A program made the position numbers and the translations under genes. From Micromonospora coriariae (lineage in GTDB: Bacteria; Actinomycetota; Actinomycetes; Mycobacteriales; Micromonosporaceae), in the NCBI RefSeq assembly GCF_900091455.1, contig NZ_LT607412.1, forward strand, positions 1 to 64,000: a stretch of DNA of 64,000 nt, given 5' to 3'. Below are positions 49,661-59,262 of this stretch, piece after piece (position 1 is the first letter of the stretch; every line of letters begins with the position of its first letter). The notes beneath the pieces are model-generated. The model saw only the letters and a list, made by a program, of their open reading frames with translations, did no database searches and was not told where the DNA came from.

Positions 49661-51262
49661 ATGTGGGACGCGGAGCTAGCTAAGGCGGTGCGGCAGGTTG
49701 CCGTGCTGCGCACCGGGTTCTACGTTGTCGTGCTGCTGATCGCGCTCGGTGGCCAGGTGTCCGGGGCGATGGAAGGGCTCGGCATGCCGTGGTACGTCGC
49801 CCTTCCCGCGGTTGGGGCGTTGGAGCTGGGCGGCGTCGTGGTGCTGGCGAACGCTGACGTACGCCGTCGGCTTGGCGAAGGGGCGATGCTGTCCCGGGTG
49901 TTGTCAGCCGGCATCGCCACCGCCGCGGTCGTCTTCAACTGGCTGGCTCACAGCAACCACCTCGAAGGCGGTTTCTACGCCGGCATGTCGCTGCTCGGTT
50001 ATCTGGTGTGGCTGATGAGCAGCGAGAATCAGCGCCGGGACCGACTGCGCGCCAGGCAGCAGCTGCCACCCACGACGCCGGGGTACGAACCGGTCGGGCA
50101 CTGGTTGCGACACCCGTGGCTGACCCGCCGCGCCCGCTCGTTGGCCAAGGCCGATCCCGGCCTTGGGCTGTACGCCTCGCTCGACGCGGCCCGTGCGCAG
50201 ATTCGCGCCGAGCGGCGGCAGGCGGCGCTCAGAAAGGTGTTGCGCCGCAAAATCAGCCGAGCACTGGACGCCACGACCGCGGACATCGCCTTGGCGGTGT
50301 ACGACCTCGACGAGATCGCCCTGCGGCTGGCCGAGCAGGCGGACTACGACGGGCTCACCGCGCTGATCGCCGCCGATCTGGCACCAGCGCGTGTGCTGGC
50401 CGGGAACCTGCCGGCTGGCGGCCGCCGCCGGCGGTGGCGTCGGGCCGGGCACCCCGACCCCGTCGCGCTAGCCTCGGCCGCGCGGCTGCTCGCCGACGCC
50501 CCGGAGCGGCTGATCACCCACGCCCCCGAGCCCCTCATGGACGCGGCCCCGGTAGCCCCTGCCGCGGACGAGGCCTCCGGCGGCTCAACGCGGCCAGAGT
50601 CAGCCGGGGACGCCGTTCAGCAGCCGGGCGACGGTGACGAGCGACCGGGATCGGAGCGGTCCCGGGCGGCGACGCCGGACCGTACCGACCGGCAGCTGGA
50701 GCGGCCCGAAGGCAAGAGTCAGCCCACCTCGACCACGGATCAGCCCGACGCGCCCCGCGCCTCCGACTGGGTGGCGCTGCACGCGGAACTCGCCCCGCTC
50801 CTGCCGGCAGCCCCACCGAAACGAACGCCGCGCAACACACCAGGCCGGTCGGCCGCCAGCCGGGCAGAACCGCCGTCGACCACGGACGCGCCAGGCTCCG
50901 TCGCGGAGCCGGCCGACACCGCGCCGGCGGCGACGACCCGCCGCGCGGCACCGACGCCGCGAACCGCGACGGGACGGGCAGGTGTCGCCCGAGTCGCCGA
51001 CCTGGCAGGCGAGGTGCCGATCGCGGAAGTCACGCGAGAGTTGCCCCTGGTGGACGGGCGGGACCTGCCGGATCTGGTAACCACCGCGGCGAGCCGCACC
51101 ACACCACCCGTCGCGGCCGCCGAGGCGGTGGAGAAGGCCACCGAGCAACGACCAACGTCGCGACCACGGCAGCGCCGGCGCGACGACGGGGACCCGCGGC
51201 CGAGTTCGGAGACCGTCCGGCGCCGGTCGAACACACAGTCGGCCGAGGCCGGTCGGCCCTGA
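49661..51262 (+). CDS. DUF2637 domain membrane protein
   Basis: 533 residues. The N-terminal 130 contain four membrane helices of the DUF2637 type (LRTGFYVVVLLIALGGQVSG, GMPWYVALPAVGALELGGVV, VLSAGIATAAVVFNWLAHSN, FYAGMSLLGYLVWLMSSENQ), then a cytoplasmic basic region (RLRARQQLPP, ADPGLGLYASLDAARAQIRA, ALRKVLRRKISRALDATTAD). The C-terminal half is a low-complexity Pro/Ala/Arg/Thr tail. DUF2637 proteins are typical of actinobacterial plasmids and integrative conjugative elements, often near transfer genes. With the integrase remnant upstream it suggests a former mobile element. Confidence 0.8.
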   Translation: MWDAELAKAVRQVAVLRTGFYVVVLLIALGGQVSGAMEGLGMPWYVALPAVGALELGGVVVLANADVRRRLGEGAMLSRVLSAGIATAAVVFNWLAHSNHLEGGFYAGMSLLGYLVWLMSSENQRRDRLRARQQLPPTTPGYEPVGHWLRHPWLTRRARSLAKADPGLGLYASLDAARAQIRAERRQAALRKVLRRKISRALDATTADIALAVYDLDEIALRLAEQADYDGLTALIAADLAPARVLAGNLPAGGRRRRWRRAGHPDPVALASAARLLADAPERLITHAPEPLMDAAPVAPAADEASGGSTRPESAGDAVQQPGDGDERPGSERSRAATPDRTDRQLERPEGKSQPTSTTDQPDAPRASDWVALHAELAPLLPAAPPKRTPRNTPGRSAASRAEPPSTTDAPGSVAEPADTAPAATTRRAAPTPRTATGRAGVARVADLAGEVPIAEVTRELPLVDGRDLPDLVTTAASRTTPPVAAAEAVEKATEQRPTSRPRQRRRDDGDPRPSSETVRRRSNTQSAEAGRP

Positions 51263-51459
51263 CGGAAAGATCCCCAATGGCCTGATCAACAAATACTCCC
51301 CGGCGGCGTAGCTGAAACCGAGGAGGCGTGTCCGGGTTCCCCGCGGCGCTTGATCATGAAGTTCGCGCTCCTGCGGTCCAGCCCCCTGCCGAAGAGCCGG
51401 CCCGGCGCAGCGACGGCCCCGCCGGGGTCGCGCCCGCCCAACCACACAGCGTGTCAACG

Positions 51460-51476
51460 AGGGCCCCGGCAAAGTC
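51460..51476 (+). repeat. Solitary IS end, copy 3
   Basis: AGGGCCCCGGCAAAGTC repeats the ISAs1-type terminus of 44877-44893 and 43421-43437. No transposase is nearby. Confidence 0.55.
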
Positions 51477-51558
51477 CCTGCGGAGGCCGGGAACCGCGCG
51501 ATGGAACGCGACCCAGCCCCCGCATTACTCAAGGGCCCAGCTCAAGGCAGGCCGCCGG

Positions 51559-52518
51559 TCAGGCTCCCAGGAGCCCGCCATCCACGCTGGCCTGCGCGTC
51601 GCCGTTGACACCGAGGTCCCCCGCGATGCTGCCGATGCCGTGCACCGTGCCGCCCAGGTTGCCGGTCACGCCACCGACACCGAGCCCACCGACCGTGCCG
51701 TCGAGAGTCCCGCCGAGGTCACCGGTGACGCCGCCAGCCAGGCCGGTCACGCCATGCACCGTGCCATCCAGATCGCCGGTCACGCCACCGACACCGAGCC
51801 CACCGACCGTGCCGTCGAGAGTCCCGCCGAGGTCACCGGTGACGCCGCCGGCCAGGCCGGTCACGCCATGCACCGTGCCGCCCAGATCGCCCGCCACGCC
51901 ACCGACACCGAGCCCACCGACCGCGCCGTCGAGAGTCCCGCCGAGGTCACCGGTCACGCCGCTGACACCGAGTCCACCGACGGTGTTGTCCAGGGTGCCG
52001 GTCACGCTGCTGAGGCTCACGCTGTCGAGGGTGGCGCCCACGTCGCCGGTCACACCGGTGAGGCCGAGGCCGCCCAAGGTGCCCTCGATGGTGCCGGCCA
52101 CGCCGCCGAGCGCCAGTGCGTCGACGGTGGCACCCGCGCTAGCTCCGAGGCTGTCTCCGGCCAGAAGGGACGTGACGCCCTGGACAGGAACATAGTCGGC
52201 GACCAGCGGAACAATGTCCTGCACATCGGCCGGGGTCACGTCGTTGATGCCCGCGCCGTCCAGCGCACCTTGCGGGTCCGCCTCGTACGCCGCCCGGGCG
52301 TCGACGTTGGTGAGCAGGCTGAATACGAAGTCCTGCAGGGTCTGCGGCGCCACCGTCTCAGCGGTTACGCCCATCTCGCCGGTCGACCCCGCGTTGGCGG
52401 TGGACTCCAGACTGGTCGTCGAGTTCGCGTCGGCAGTTACCCCCGTGTTGCCGGTCCAATCGGCGGCAGAGGTGGAGTTCACGTCGGCGGTTGAGTTTGT
52501 GCGGGCGCTTTCGCTCAT
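51559..52518 (-). CDS. IniB N-terminal domain protein with Gly-rich tandem repeats
   Basis: 319 residues. After a Ser/Thr/Asn-rich start (residues 1-50) comes an IniB N-terminal domain: VAPQTLQDFVFSLLTNVDAR, AAYEADPQGALDGAGINDVT, PADVQDIVPLVADYVPV. The rest is Gly/Val/Leu-rich, dominated by a 38-residue unit (GLGVGGVTGDLGGTVHGVTG, LAGGVTGDLGGTLDGTVG) repeated about three times with degenerate flanking copies. No signal peptide or membrane segment is obvious. IniB-domain genes in related bacteria usually precede iniA-type dynamin or Hsp70-like genes. Here none follows on this strand, so the gene is an orphan. Confidence 0.85.
   Translation of the reverse strand: MSESARTNSTADVNSTSAADWTGNTGVTADANSTTSLESTANAGSTGEMGVTAETVAPQTLQDFVFSLLTNVDARAAYEADPQGALDGAGINDVTPADVQDIVPLVADYVPVQGVTSLLAGDSLGASAGATVDALALGGVAGTIEGTLGGLGLTGVTGDVGATLDSVSLSSVTGTLDNTVGGLGVSGVTGDLGGTLDGAVGGLGVGGVAGDLGGTVHGVTGLAGGVTGDLGGTLDGTVGGLGVGGVTGDLDGTVHGVTGLAGGVTGDLGGTLDGTVGGLGVGGVTGNLGGTVHGIGSIAGDLGVNGDAQASVDGGLLGA
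51647..51960. repeat. 114-bp tandem repeat inside the IniB-domain gene
   Basis: Units start at 51647, 51761 and 51875, exactly 114 bp apart. The first two differ at only a few positions and the third is incomplete. They encode the 38-residue protein repeat, so the array grew in frame. Confidence 0.85.
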
Positions 52519-52759
52519 GTTGCCGGTCCCCTCGATGACTGTTCTAGGACGTGGGTCCGGGCAAGATCGTCCGACCCACGATCGACCGTAGGTTGAACAG
52601 CGGTATCGGGCATCGGGGGTGAACCCCAGCCCTGCCTCGCCGGGTTAGGGCATGGGTGGCGCTCGGCGTTAGGGGATTACCGGGTTCTTGCGCGAAAGCC
52701 CCCGTCGATAGCCCCAGTGTGGTGATGCGCAGCAGCCGGTCGGCGAGTCGGCCTCGCCT

Positions 52760-53020
52760 CGCCCGGTTCCCCGCCTCAGCGTCCGGCGCCTACCCGGCAC
52801 GGCGCAGTTTGTGGAAGGGCTGCTGTCGAACACAGAACGCGAGACCTGCTGGTCGTTGGCTGAACGGGCTGGTCACGCCGATCCGCAGGCGATGCAGCGG
52901 TTGCTGCGTACGGCCGTGCGGGACCCGGACACCGTCCGCGATGACGTGCGTGACTGGCTGGTCGAGCAGCTCGGCCACCCCTGACGCGGTGCTAGTCACC
53001 GACGAGACGGTCGTCGTCAC
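52760..53020 (+). pseudogene. IS701-family transposase, N-terminal fragment
   Basis: TAQFVEGLLSNTERETCWSL, AERAGHADPQAMQRLLRTAV and DDVRDWLVEQLGHP match the N-terminal domain of IS701-type transposases. A frameshift follows at CCCCTGACG near 52980, after which DAVLVTDET continues in the next frame. That contains the first catalytic Asp motif. Nothing beyond it is recognisable. Confidence 0.7.
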
Positions 53021-53190
53021 GTCGACCGGGGGTCACCGAGTCGGGGGGCTCCCTGATCCTGATGCCCGCGGAGCAGGCCGCTCAGGTCCGTTCGATGACC
53101 GACGGCGACCCGGCCACCTGGATGGTGACCGGGCCGCCGTCGTACAGGACGCACGCTACGGGACGCGTGCTACGGCGCCCCGTGTACGCG

Positions 53191-56100
53191 CTACCGGAGC
53201 GGGTCGAGCGAGAAGTCCTGCGTGACCGTCTTGCCAGCCTTGAGCGTGACCTTCGCCGTTTCAGGCGCGTAGCCCTGGACCGCGACGACCAGCGTGAGCG
53301 GGCTCACCGTCGAGTTGATCCAGTAGGCGTACGTACCGTCGTCCTCGGTGACCAGCGTCTGGCGGTATCCCTTGCCGCCGGTCACCTGGACGATGGCGCC
53401 ACCCAACGGCTCGCCGGTGGCCGCCGAGGTGACGGTGCCGGTGACCTTGCCCCACGTCTTCGGGGCGGTGACGTTCATCGACACCGGCACCTCACCCACG
53501 CTGTACGGCGTGTTGGTGCTGGCACTGATCGCGGCGGAGTACGCGCCCGGCTGGTCGACGTCGGCCGACATGGTCGCCTCCACCGTGACCGACTCGCCCG
53601 GCGCGAGCGTGACGGACGGCCTGTCGAAGGACACCCAGTCCGCGGGAGCGCCGCCCGTGCTACCCGTCACGTTCATCACGATGTGCATGTCCGGGAAGCC
53701 GATCGAGGACGTGTCGGCCGGTTCGGAGATGCCGCAGTCCACCGAGGCGATGTACGACGGAGCCGTCTGGCCGGCGTTGTTCGAGCCGATGAAGAAGTAG
53801 CCATCGGCAGGGACGCTCACCTCGACCACCAGGGTGGCACCGGACGGGACCGCGCCCTCGACCGGGACCGTCACCAGAGTGCCGTTACCGGCTGGGACCG
53901 TGGCGTCGGCCGAGCCGATGAGCGTCATGTTGGCGTACCGCAGCTCGCCCTCGAGCGTGTAGAGGTTGACCGTGAGCGGCTGGCTCCCCTGGTTCGTCTC
54001 CACCCCGAACGACACGCTCGACACGTCCAGGCCGTTGAGCCCGAAGTCGGCGAGCGTGAACGTCCGCAGGTACGAGTTGTTCCGGGTGGTGAGGCCGTTG
54101 TTGCACGACGCCGAGTTGCCGGTCATGATCGCCTGCGACGCGGAGTGCGTGATGGTCATCTCGTCGGCCGGGACCGGCGCCGCCTGAGGCGTCATCGTCT
54201 GGCCCTTGACGTTCGAACGCGACATCGACGAGCCGGCCGCCGACAGCTTCCCCTTCGGGGCCGCCGACGCCGGGACGGTCGCCTTACCCTTCACCGCCGT
54301 GAGAGCACCCGTGGCGAGCGGCGCGAACTCGCCGCTGCGGGCTTCCAGTTCGACCGACGCCGGGGCGGTGCCCTTGTTGGTGATCGTGAGATCCTCGGTG
54401 TGCGAACCGCCCATTGGCAGTTCGGCGTGCGTGTCGCCGTCCGAAGCGATGGTCACCATGCCCGCGGCCAGCGCGGCGTCGAACCTCACGGTGCTGTCCT
54501 CGGTAACCATGACCGAGCCGGTGGCAGCCTCGTACTTCGGCGCCGTGATCTTGACCGAGTAGCCTCCGGTGAGGACCGACGTCGAGTACGCGCCGTCCGC
54601 TCCGGTGGTCACGGTCTTGCTCTGGGCCTCGGAGGAGACCGCCACGGTCGCGCCGGAGATCGGCGCACCCGTGTTCCGGTCGGTCACCGTGCCGGCCACC
54701 GTGCCTCGTGGCGCGGAGTCGTAGTGGATCGACATTCCGGCGTTGATCGCCGGGGTGTTGTAGGAGAACTGATGGGCGATGGTGCCGTTCTCGTTCTCGA
54801 TACCCACCGTGGCCGAGCTGCCGGCCGCCGCTCCGCCCGAGTTCGCCCCGTAGCCGAGCTCGATCTCACCGTTCTCCAGCAGGGTCGCGGAGAAGTTCGT
54901 CCGCTCGGCGCGGTTGGCGTAGAACGTGACGTTCCGGAACTCGAGGACGAACGCGTCCACGCCGTCGACCTGGGTGGTCGCGGTGTAGAGGCCCGACGAG
55001 GCGTCGAAGTACAGGTCGTCCCACAGCGGGTAGATCGCGGCGTTAGGTGCGGCACTGTTCGGGATCGCGGTGTTGCTGTATGCGCTCGAGAGCCCGGCGA
55101 AGTTCACGTGGCCGTTGGTGGTCACGTACGCCGTCGTGTAGTCGCCCTCGTAGTACGGGAACGAGAACGGCAGCGGGACCGTGGCCGCCGCGTCGTCACC
55201 GCTCAGGTTCACCTGGGTGTCACCCGTGGCGGCCCCGTCGCTGCCGACAGTGCAGAAGTACCCGAAGTCGTCGTACCGACGGGCGATCTCGGCGGTGACC
55301 GTCTCGTCACCGTCGACGACGACCTCCTGCGAGAACGTGCTCGTGCAGGTGCCGCCCTCGATCGAGATCGTGTAGGTGCCCTCGGGCACGTCGGCGAACG
55401 CGAACGCGCCGTTGGCGTCGGTGGTGACCGGGCCGATCGGTGCGGAGATGCTCACCGTGGTGCCGACGAACGGGTTGCCCGTGGCGACGTCCGTGACGGT
55501 GCCGGACACGGTGTGGCGTGGCGCGGCCTCGAGGTCGATGTCCACAGTGGTGGTCGCATCGACGGTGACCGTGGCGCCGGTCGGGGCAGACGGCAGGTAG
55601 CCGAACGCCGAGGCCGAGACCTGGTAGTCGCCCACGGCAACGCGGGCGGAGTACGTGCCGTCCGTGCCGGTGGTGACGGTACGGTCGTGCTCGCCGTCGA
55701 CCGTCACGCGCGCCCCGCTGATCGGGTCGCCGTCGGTCTCGGTGACGGTGCCGGCAACGGTGCCCATGTCACCGATCGGCGCAGCGTCGATCAGCGCGGC
55801 CAGGTCGAGCGTGCCCTCGCCGTAGACGTTGTTGTTCTCGGCGGTGCCGCCGCACGAGGTGTCGTCGACGTTGTGGGCGGTCTGGTTCAGCAGTTCCCAG
55901 GTGCCCGGAATGTCGCCGATCAGTGCCGGTGCGGCGCTCCACAGTACGGCGACGGCGCCGGCGAGGTGCGGGGCGGCCATCGAGGTGCCGTTGTAGACGG
56001 CGTACCCATCACCAGGGACCGAGGAGCGAACGGCCACGCCCGGGGCCGAGATGTTCGGCTTGATTCCGCCGCCCTCACCCGGACCGCGCGAGGAGAAGGA

Positions 56101-57240
56101 CGCGATGCGGCCCGAGGAATCGATCGCGCCCGTCGAGTAGTTCGTAGTATTCGCGCCCGGCGAGGAGGTCGTCTGGCAACCGGGACCGCTGTTGCCCGCC
56201 GACCAGGCGCTGAAGATGCCGGCGGCAGCCCACGCGTCGGTGATGTCCTGGTACCAGTCGTCGATGGCCCCGGCGGCGACCGCGCCCCAGGAGTTGTTGA
56301 CGACCTGCGGCCGCATCGCCGGGTCGGCGTCGGTGCCGTCCGTGCGGGTCGGCGCGGTGATCCACTGACCGGACTCGAGCAGGTCGGCGTCCGAGCAGGT
56401 GTCGCAGCCGTTGGCCTCGATCCACTGCGCGTCGGGCGCGACACCGATCTGGTTACCCTGGCCGTCGTCGCCCATCATGGTGCCCATGGTGTGGGTGCCG
56501 TGCCCGTTCACGTCGCACGGGTTGCCGGCGCCGCACCGCCCGGAGGAGTCGAACGAGTTGTAGTCGTTGACGATCGTCCCGTCGGGCTGCCGACCGCGGT
56601 AACCGTCGGCGAGCGCCGGGTGGTCGAACTGGACGCCGGTGTCGACGCTCGACACGACGATGCCCTCGCCGGTGAAGCCCTGGGCCCAGACCTCAGGGGC
56701 GTTGATGAAGTCGAGGCCCCACTCGGCCGTGGCCGGGGCGTTCGCCGGCGCCTTCTCGCGCTTGACCGGTTCGACGAGGTCGAACTTCGTGGTCTCGGTG
56801 ATCTGGCTGACCTCGGACTGCGCGGCGAGCTCCTTGGCGAGCTCCATCGTGCCGTCCTCGACGAGGATGCGGTTGCTGATCCAGAAGCTCTCGTAGTCGG
56901 CGCCGTTCGCCTCGAGCTGCTGGATCACGTCGGCCTGGGACGTCTTGGCCGTGCTGGTGAGCGCGTCGTAGACGTACTGGCCGCGCTTACCCCAGTCTGC
57001 GATGTTCGGTGCCGCGTCCAGGTTGGCCTTGGCCGACAGCTTCACCCAGAAGTCCGCCGAGTCGTGCGTGCTGAGCGTCTTCTCGACGGCCGAGGTGAGC
57101 TTGTCGGCCGGTTTGGCCGACGGTGCTGTGGTCGACGGGGCGGCGGACGCGGGTAATGCGCTCGCCATCGCTGTCGCGAGAACCGCGAAAGCCGCTGTCA
57201 CGACTGACGCGCGTCTCACATGCCTGGTTCGTGTGTGCAC
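53191..57240 (-). CDS. Large secreted S8 (subtilisin-like) protease with repeated Ig-like modules
   Basis: 1349 residues from a GTG at 57240 with GGAGG just upstream. A signal peptide (RRASVVTAAFAVLATAMASA) ends near residue 34. An inhibitor-type propeptide region follows to about 160. The catalytic triad is Asp200 (VVSSVDTGVQFD), His247 (NGHGTHTMGT) and Ser420 (YNGTSMAAPHLAG), with the oxyanion Asn350 (SAWSAGNSG). After about residue 480 come at least four carboxypeptidase-regulatory-like modules, recognisable by GTVAGTVTETDGDPISGARV, GTVTDVATGNPFVGTTVSIS, GTVTDRNTGAPISGATVAVS and GTVTSAATGEPLGGAIVQVT. It is probably a wall- or medium-associated protease. No sorting motif is seen. Confidence 0.92.
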   Translation of the reverse strand: MHTRTRHVRRASVVTAAFAVLATAMASALPASAAPSTTAPSAKPADKLTSAVEKTLSTHDSADFWVKLSAKANLDAAPNIADWGKRGQYVYDALTSTAKTSQADVIQQLEANGADYESFWISNRILVEDGTMELAKELAAQSEVSQITETTKFDLVEPVKREKAPANAPATAEWGLDFINAPEVWAQGFTGEGIVVSSVDTGVQFDHPALADGYRGRQPDGTIVNDYNSFDSSGRCGAGNPCDVNGHGTHTMGTMMGDDGQGNQIGVAPDAQWIEANGCDTCSDADLLESGQWITAPTRTDGTDADPAMRPQVVNNSWGAVAAGAIDDWYQDITDAWAAAGIFSAWSAGNSGPGCQTTSSPGANTTNYSTGAIDSSGRIASFSSRGPGEGGGIKPNISAPGVAVRSSVPGDGYAVYNGTSMAAPHLAGAVAVLWSAAPALIGDIPGTWELLNQTAHNVDDTSCGGTAENNNVYGEGTLDLAALIDAAPIGDMGTVAGTVTETDGDPISGARVTVDGEHDRTVTTGTDGTYSARVAVGDYQVSASAFGYLPSAPTGATVTVDATTTVDIDLEAAPRHTVSGTVTDVATGNPFVGTTVSISAPIGPVTTDANGAFAFADVPEGTYTISIEGGTCTSTFSQEVVVDGDETVTAEIARRYDDFGYFCTVGSDGAATGDTQVNLSGDDAAATVPLPFSFPYYEGDYTTAYVTTNGHVNFAGLSSAYSNTAIPNSAAPNAAIYPLWDDLYFDASSGLYTATTQVDGVDAFVLEFRNVTFYANRAERTNFSATLLENGEIELGYGANSGGAAAGSSATVGIENENGTIAHQFSYNTPAINAGMSIHYDSAPRGTVAGTVTDRNTGAPISGATVAVSSEAQSKTVTTGADGAYSTSVLTGGYSVKITAPKYEAATGSVMVTEDSTVRFDAALAAGMVTIASDGDTHAELPMGGSHTEDLTITNKGTAPASVELEARSGEFAPLATGALTAVKGKATVPASAAPKGKLSAAGSSMSRSNVKGQTMTPQAAPVPADEMTITHSASQAIMTGNSASCNNGLTTRNNSYLRTFTLADFGLNGLDVSSVSFGVETNQGSQPLTVNLYTLEGELRYANMTLIGSADATVPAGNGTLVTVPVEGAVPSGATLVVEVSVPADGYFFIGSNNAGQTAPSYIASVDCGISEPADTSSIGFPDMHIVMNVTGSTGGAPADWVSFDRPSVTLAPGESVTVEATMSADVDQPGAYSAAISASTNTPYSVGEVPVSMNVTAPKTWGKVTGTVTSAATGEPLGGAIVQVTGGKGYRQTLVTEDDGTYAYWINSTVSPLTLVVAVQGYAPETAKVTLKAGKTVTQDFSLDPLR

Positions 57241-57501
57241 GGAACCTCCATGTACTAGCGCGCCGCAGAGACAGGACGCGCACGACACCCCACGGTCGTG
57301 GGTTATTGACCAACCTGGATGATGCGGCACAGGTGGGTCTACCCGGCGGCGTGGGCAACTCGGGAGCACTCCGGTCAACTCGCGGCTAACTGATGGTCGG
57401 CGCCTCATAACCGTGCGGCGTTTCCGGGTCCTCGTCCCAAACCCAGGAGATGGCGGGTTCTGCGACACGGCATGACTCCGACAGGGGCGAGCGATGAGTA
57501 A
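57241..57501. other. Promoter region of the S8 protease gene
   Basis: Contains the RBS at about 57244-57249. A longer frame on the same strand exists but shows no signal-peptide or domain homology, so I treat it as upstream sequence. Confidence 0.4.
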
Positions 57502-58149
57502 TTAAGGGTCGCGGTCGCCGGGCAGGCGCGCGACCTGTAGCCGGATCAGGGTGCCGGCGATGACGGGCAGGTCGCCGTGGTGGTCGATCCGGCAGGTGCG
57601 GCGGGTCAACCGCGGGTGCAGCCGGTCCCAGCTGCAGGCGTTGACTGTGCCGTAGCGGCTGGTCTCGGCGGTGGTGTGGTGCTGCGGCGCCGGCCAGGTG
57701 GACGGGTTGTCCAGGCGGAACTCGGGCCCGTGTTTGGGCGGACGGCCGGTGCCGGCGGGCAGTCGGGGTGGCTTTGGTAGTCGTCGTCCCCGGTCGGCGC
57801 GGATGCGGCCCAGCAGTTGCACCGGCAGATCGGCCGGGACGAACGCCAGTCGGGTGATGTCGTAGCCGGCGTCGGCGACGATCAGAATCTCAGGATCGCC
57901 GTCGCGCCAGTGCCCTGCGGCGATGAGGCGGTTGACGACGTCGCGGAGCTGGTCGGCGGTCACGGCGGTGGCGTCATCGGCGGGTCCGAGCCGGACCGCG
58001 TCCAGCACCGCCGTCCAGCTGGTGGGACCCGAATCCAGCGCGGCGACAAACGAGTACGGCCAGCCGGGAATCAGCTGGGCCTGACCCTTCGACTGGCCGT
58101 AGACGTGGCAGAACAGCCGGTCGGGCGAGGTTGATGCGTCCGGGCGCAT
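57502..58149 (-). pseudogene. DDE transposase central fragment (NF041680-like)
   Basis: 216 codons of the middle of a transposase: TSPDRLFCHVYGQSKGQAQL, IPGWPYSFVAALDSGPTSWT, VLDAVRLGPADDATAVTADQ, ILIVADAGYDITRLAFVPAD and GTLIRLQVARLPGDRDP, then a stop. The Asp in VADAGYD is the second catalytic residue. The N-terminal domain with the first Asp and the C-terminal domain with the Glu are absent, so it is a truncated relic. Confidence 0.8.
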
Positions 58150-58656
58150 CGAGTTACCCGAAGATCATCAAATGATGGTCGTATTCCGCCTGCACGGCAC
58201 GGCGCGTCCACACAGGATCGTCGAACCCGCCGGACACCGGAGGTTTAAAGGAAAAGCCAAGTCTCGACGGTGTAGCGCCAGGAGGGGTTCCTCGTCGGCG
58301 AGTCGCCTGATCAGATCGGCGAGGTCACTGTTCCGACGGCCTGCCGTATCGCTGCTGGTCGACGCACACAGCGTATGAGCCCGACACTCCACGTGGAACC
58401 GATAGGCAATTTCTGCCCAACTTCGTCATGGCCCCGGCGATAACTGTCAATCTTGGCAGCTGCTAGTGGCAAGTTGCTCACGTTCCGTGCTTGATGGTTC
58501 ATTCACATAGTTCATATGATCCTTTCGGGTAGCCGACGTGATCCACGCGGCACCCACGGGGCTTGGGGGTGGTTCCGGGTCCTACCAGCGCCTGCTCCTG
58601 TTCCAATCGGGCCCGCGACGCAGGCGGAACGCAGTAGGCCACAGGTAAGGAGAAAG
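58150..58656. other. 507-bp gap, regulatory region of the winged-helix gene
   Basis: No gene is supported. AAGGAG at 58647-58652 is the RBS of the gene at 58657. A minus-strand frame near 58168-58392 has a short helical stretch (DLADLIRRLADEEPLLALHR) but no start or homology I trust. Confidence 0.35.
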
Positions 58657-59262
58657 ATGACTCTCGCTCGGGGGGAAAAGTCCATTGAGGACGTCCGGAT
58701 GGAGCGTCTACTGGGAGCCGACGACGCGGCCGTGGTCATCGCGATCGCCTCCTCAACGGAGGAGAGAGTGCGCCTGGCGTCGCTGGTGACCGGCCATGCC
58801 GCGGTACTGCTGGTCTCGTCGCCGGAGGAGCTCCTGTCGCTACTTGTCGGCAGCGCACCGCCCGCCGAAGCCCCGTCAGTCCATCCACGCGTCGTCGAGC
58901 CGCTCTCGCGCGCCCTGATAGGAACGGCTGATGTCGTTCCGGAGGTCGATTCGGACAGGCGGGTGGCCACCTGGTCCGGGCGCACCGTGCCCCTGTCACC
59001 CCTTGAGCACGACCTGCTTCGGTACCTTCTGCTGGCACGACTCGGCCGCACCCGCACCTTCGAGTCACTGCACCGCGCGGTCTGGGGCAACGACCACCTC
59101 GGCGGCCGGGGCGACGTGCGGTCGGTGGTGAAGCGACTCCGCCGCAAGCTCGACGAATTGGACTGCCCGCTGCGGATCCAGGCGGTGCGCGGCGTCGGCC
59201 TGCGTCTTGTCGACCCCGGCGCGGTGCTGTCAACGAACGCCGAAGAAGCACGAGAGAGCTGA
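58657..59262 (+). CDS. Winged-helix DNA-binding protein, OmpR/PhoB C-terminal type
   Basis: 201 residues. The C-terminal 100 are an OmpR-type winged helix: TVPLSPLEHDLLRYLLLARL, GRTRTFESLHRAVWGNDHLG, RSVVKRLRRKLDELDCPLRI, QAVRGVGLRLVDPG. The N-terminal half (AAVVIAIASSTEERVRLASL, VTGHAAVLLVSSPEELLSLL) has the alternating strand-helix look of a receiver domain but lacks the acidic pocket and phospho-acceptor Asp. It may be an atypical regulator not controlled by phosphorylation. No kinase gene is adjacent. Confidence 0.75.
   Translation: MTLARGEKSIEDVRMERLLGADDAAVVIAIASSTEERVRLASLVTGHAAVLLVSSPEELLSLLVGSAPPAEAPSVHPRVVEPLSRALIGTADVVPEVDSDRRVATWSGRTVPLSPLEHDLLRYLLLARLGRTRTFESLHRAVWGNDHLGGRGDVRSVVKRLRRKLDELDCPLRIQAVRGVGLRLVDPGAVLSTNAEEARES

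Noticed and set aside
51647..51960. CRISPR-like array
   Set aside because: The 114-bp units are contiguous, in frame and coding, with no spacers or cas genes.
53062..57156. Plus-strand open frame of about 1360 codons opposite the S8 protease
   Set aside because: It is the antisense of a high-GC gene. It is dominated by Arg/Val/Gly/Asp with no domain, while the minus strand has a full subtilisin triad, signal peptide and RBS.
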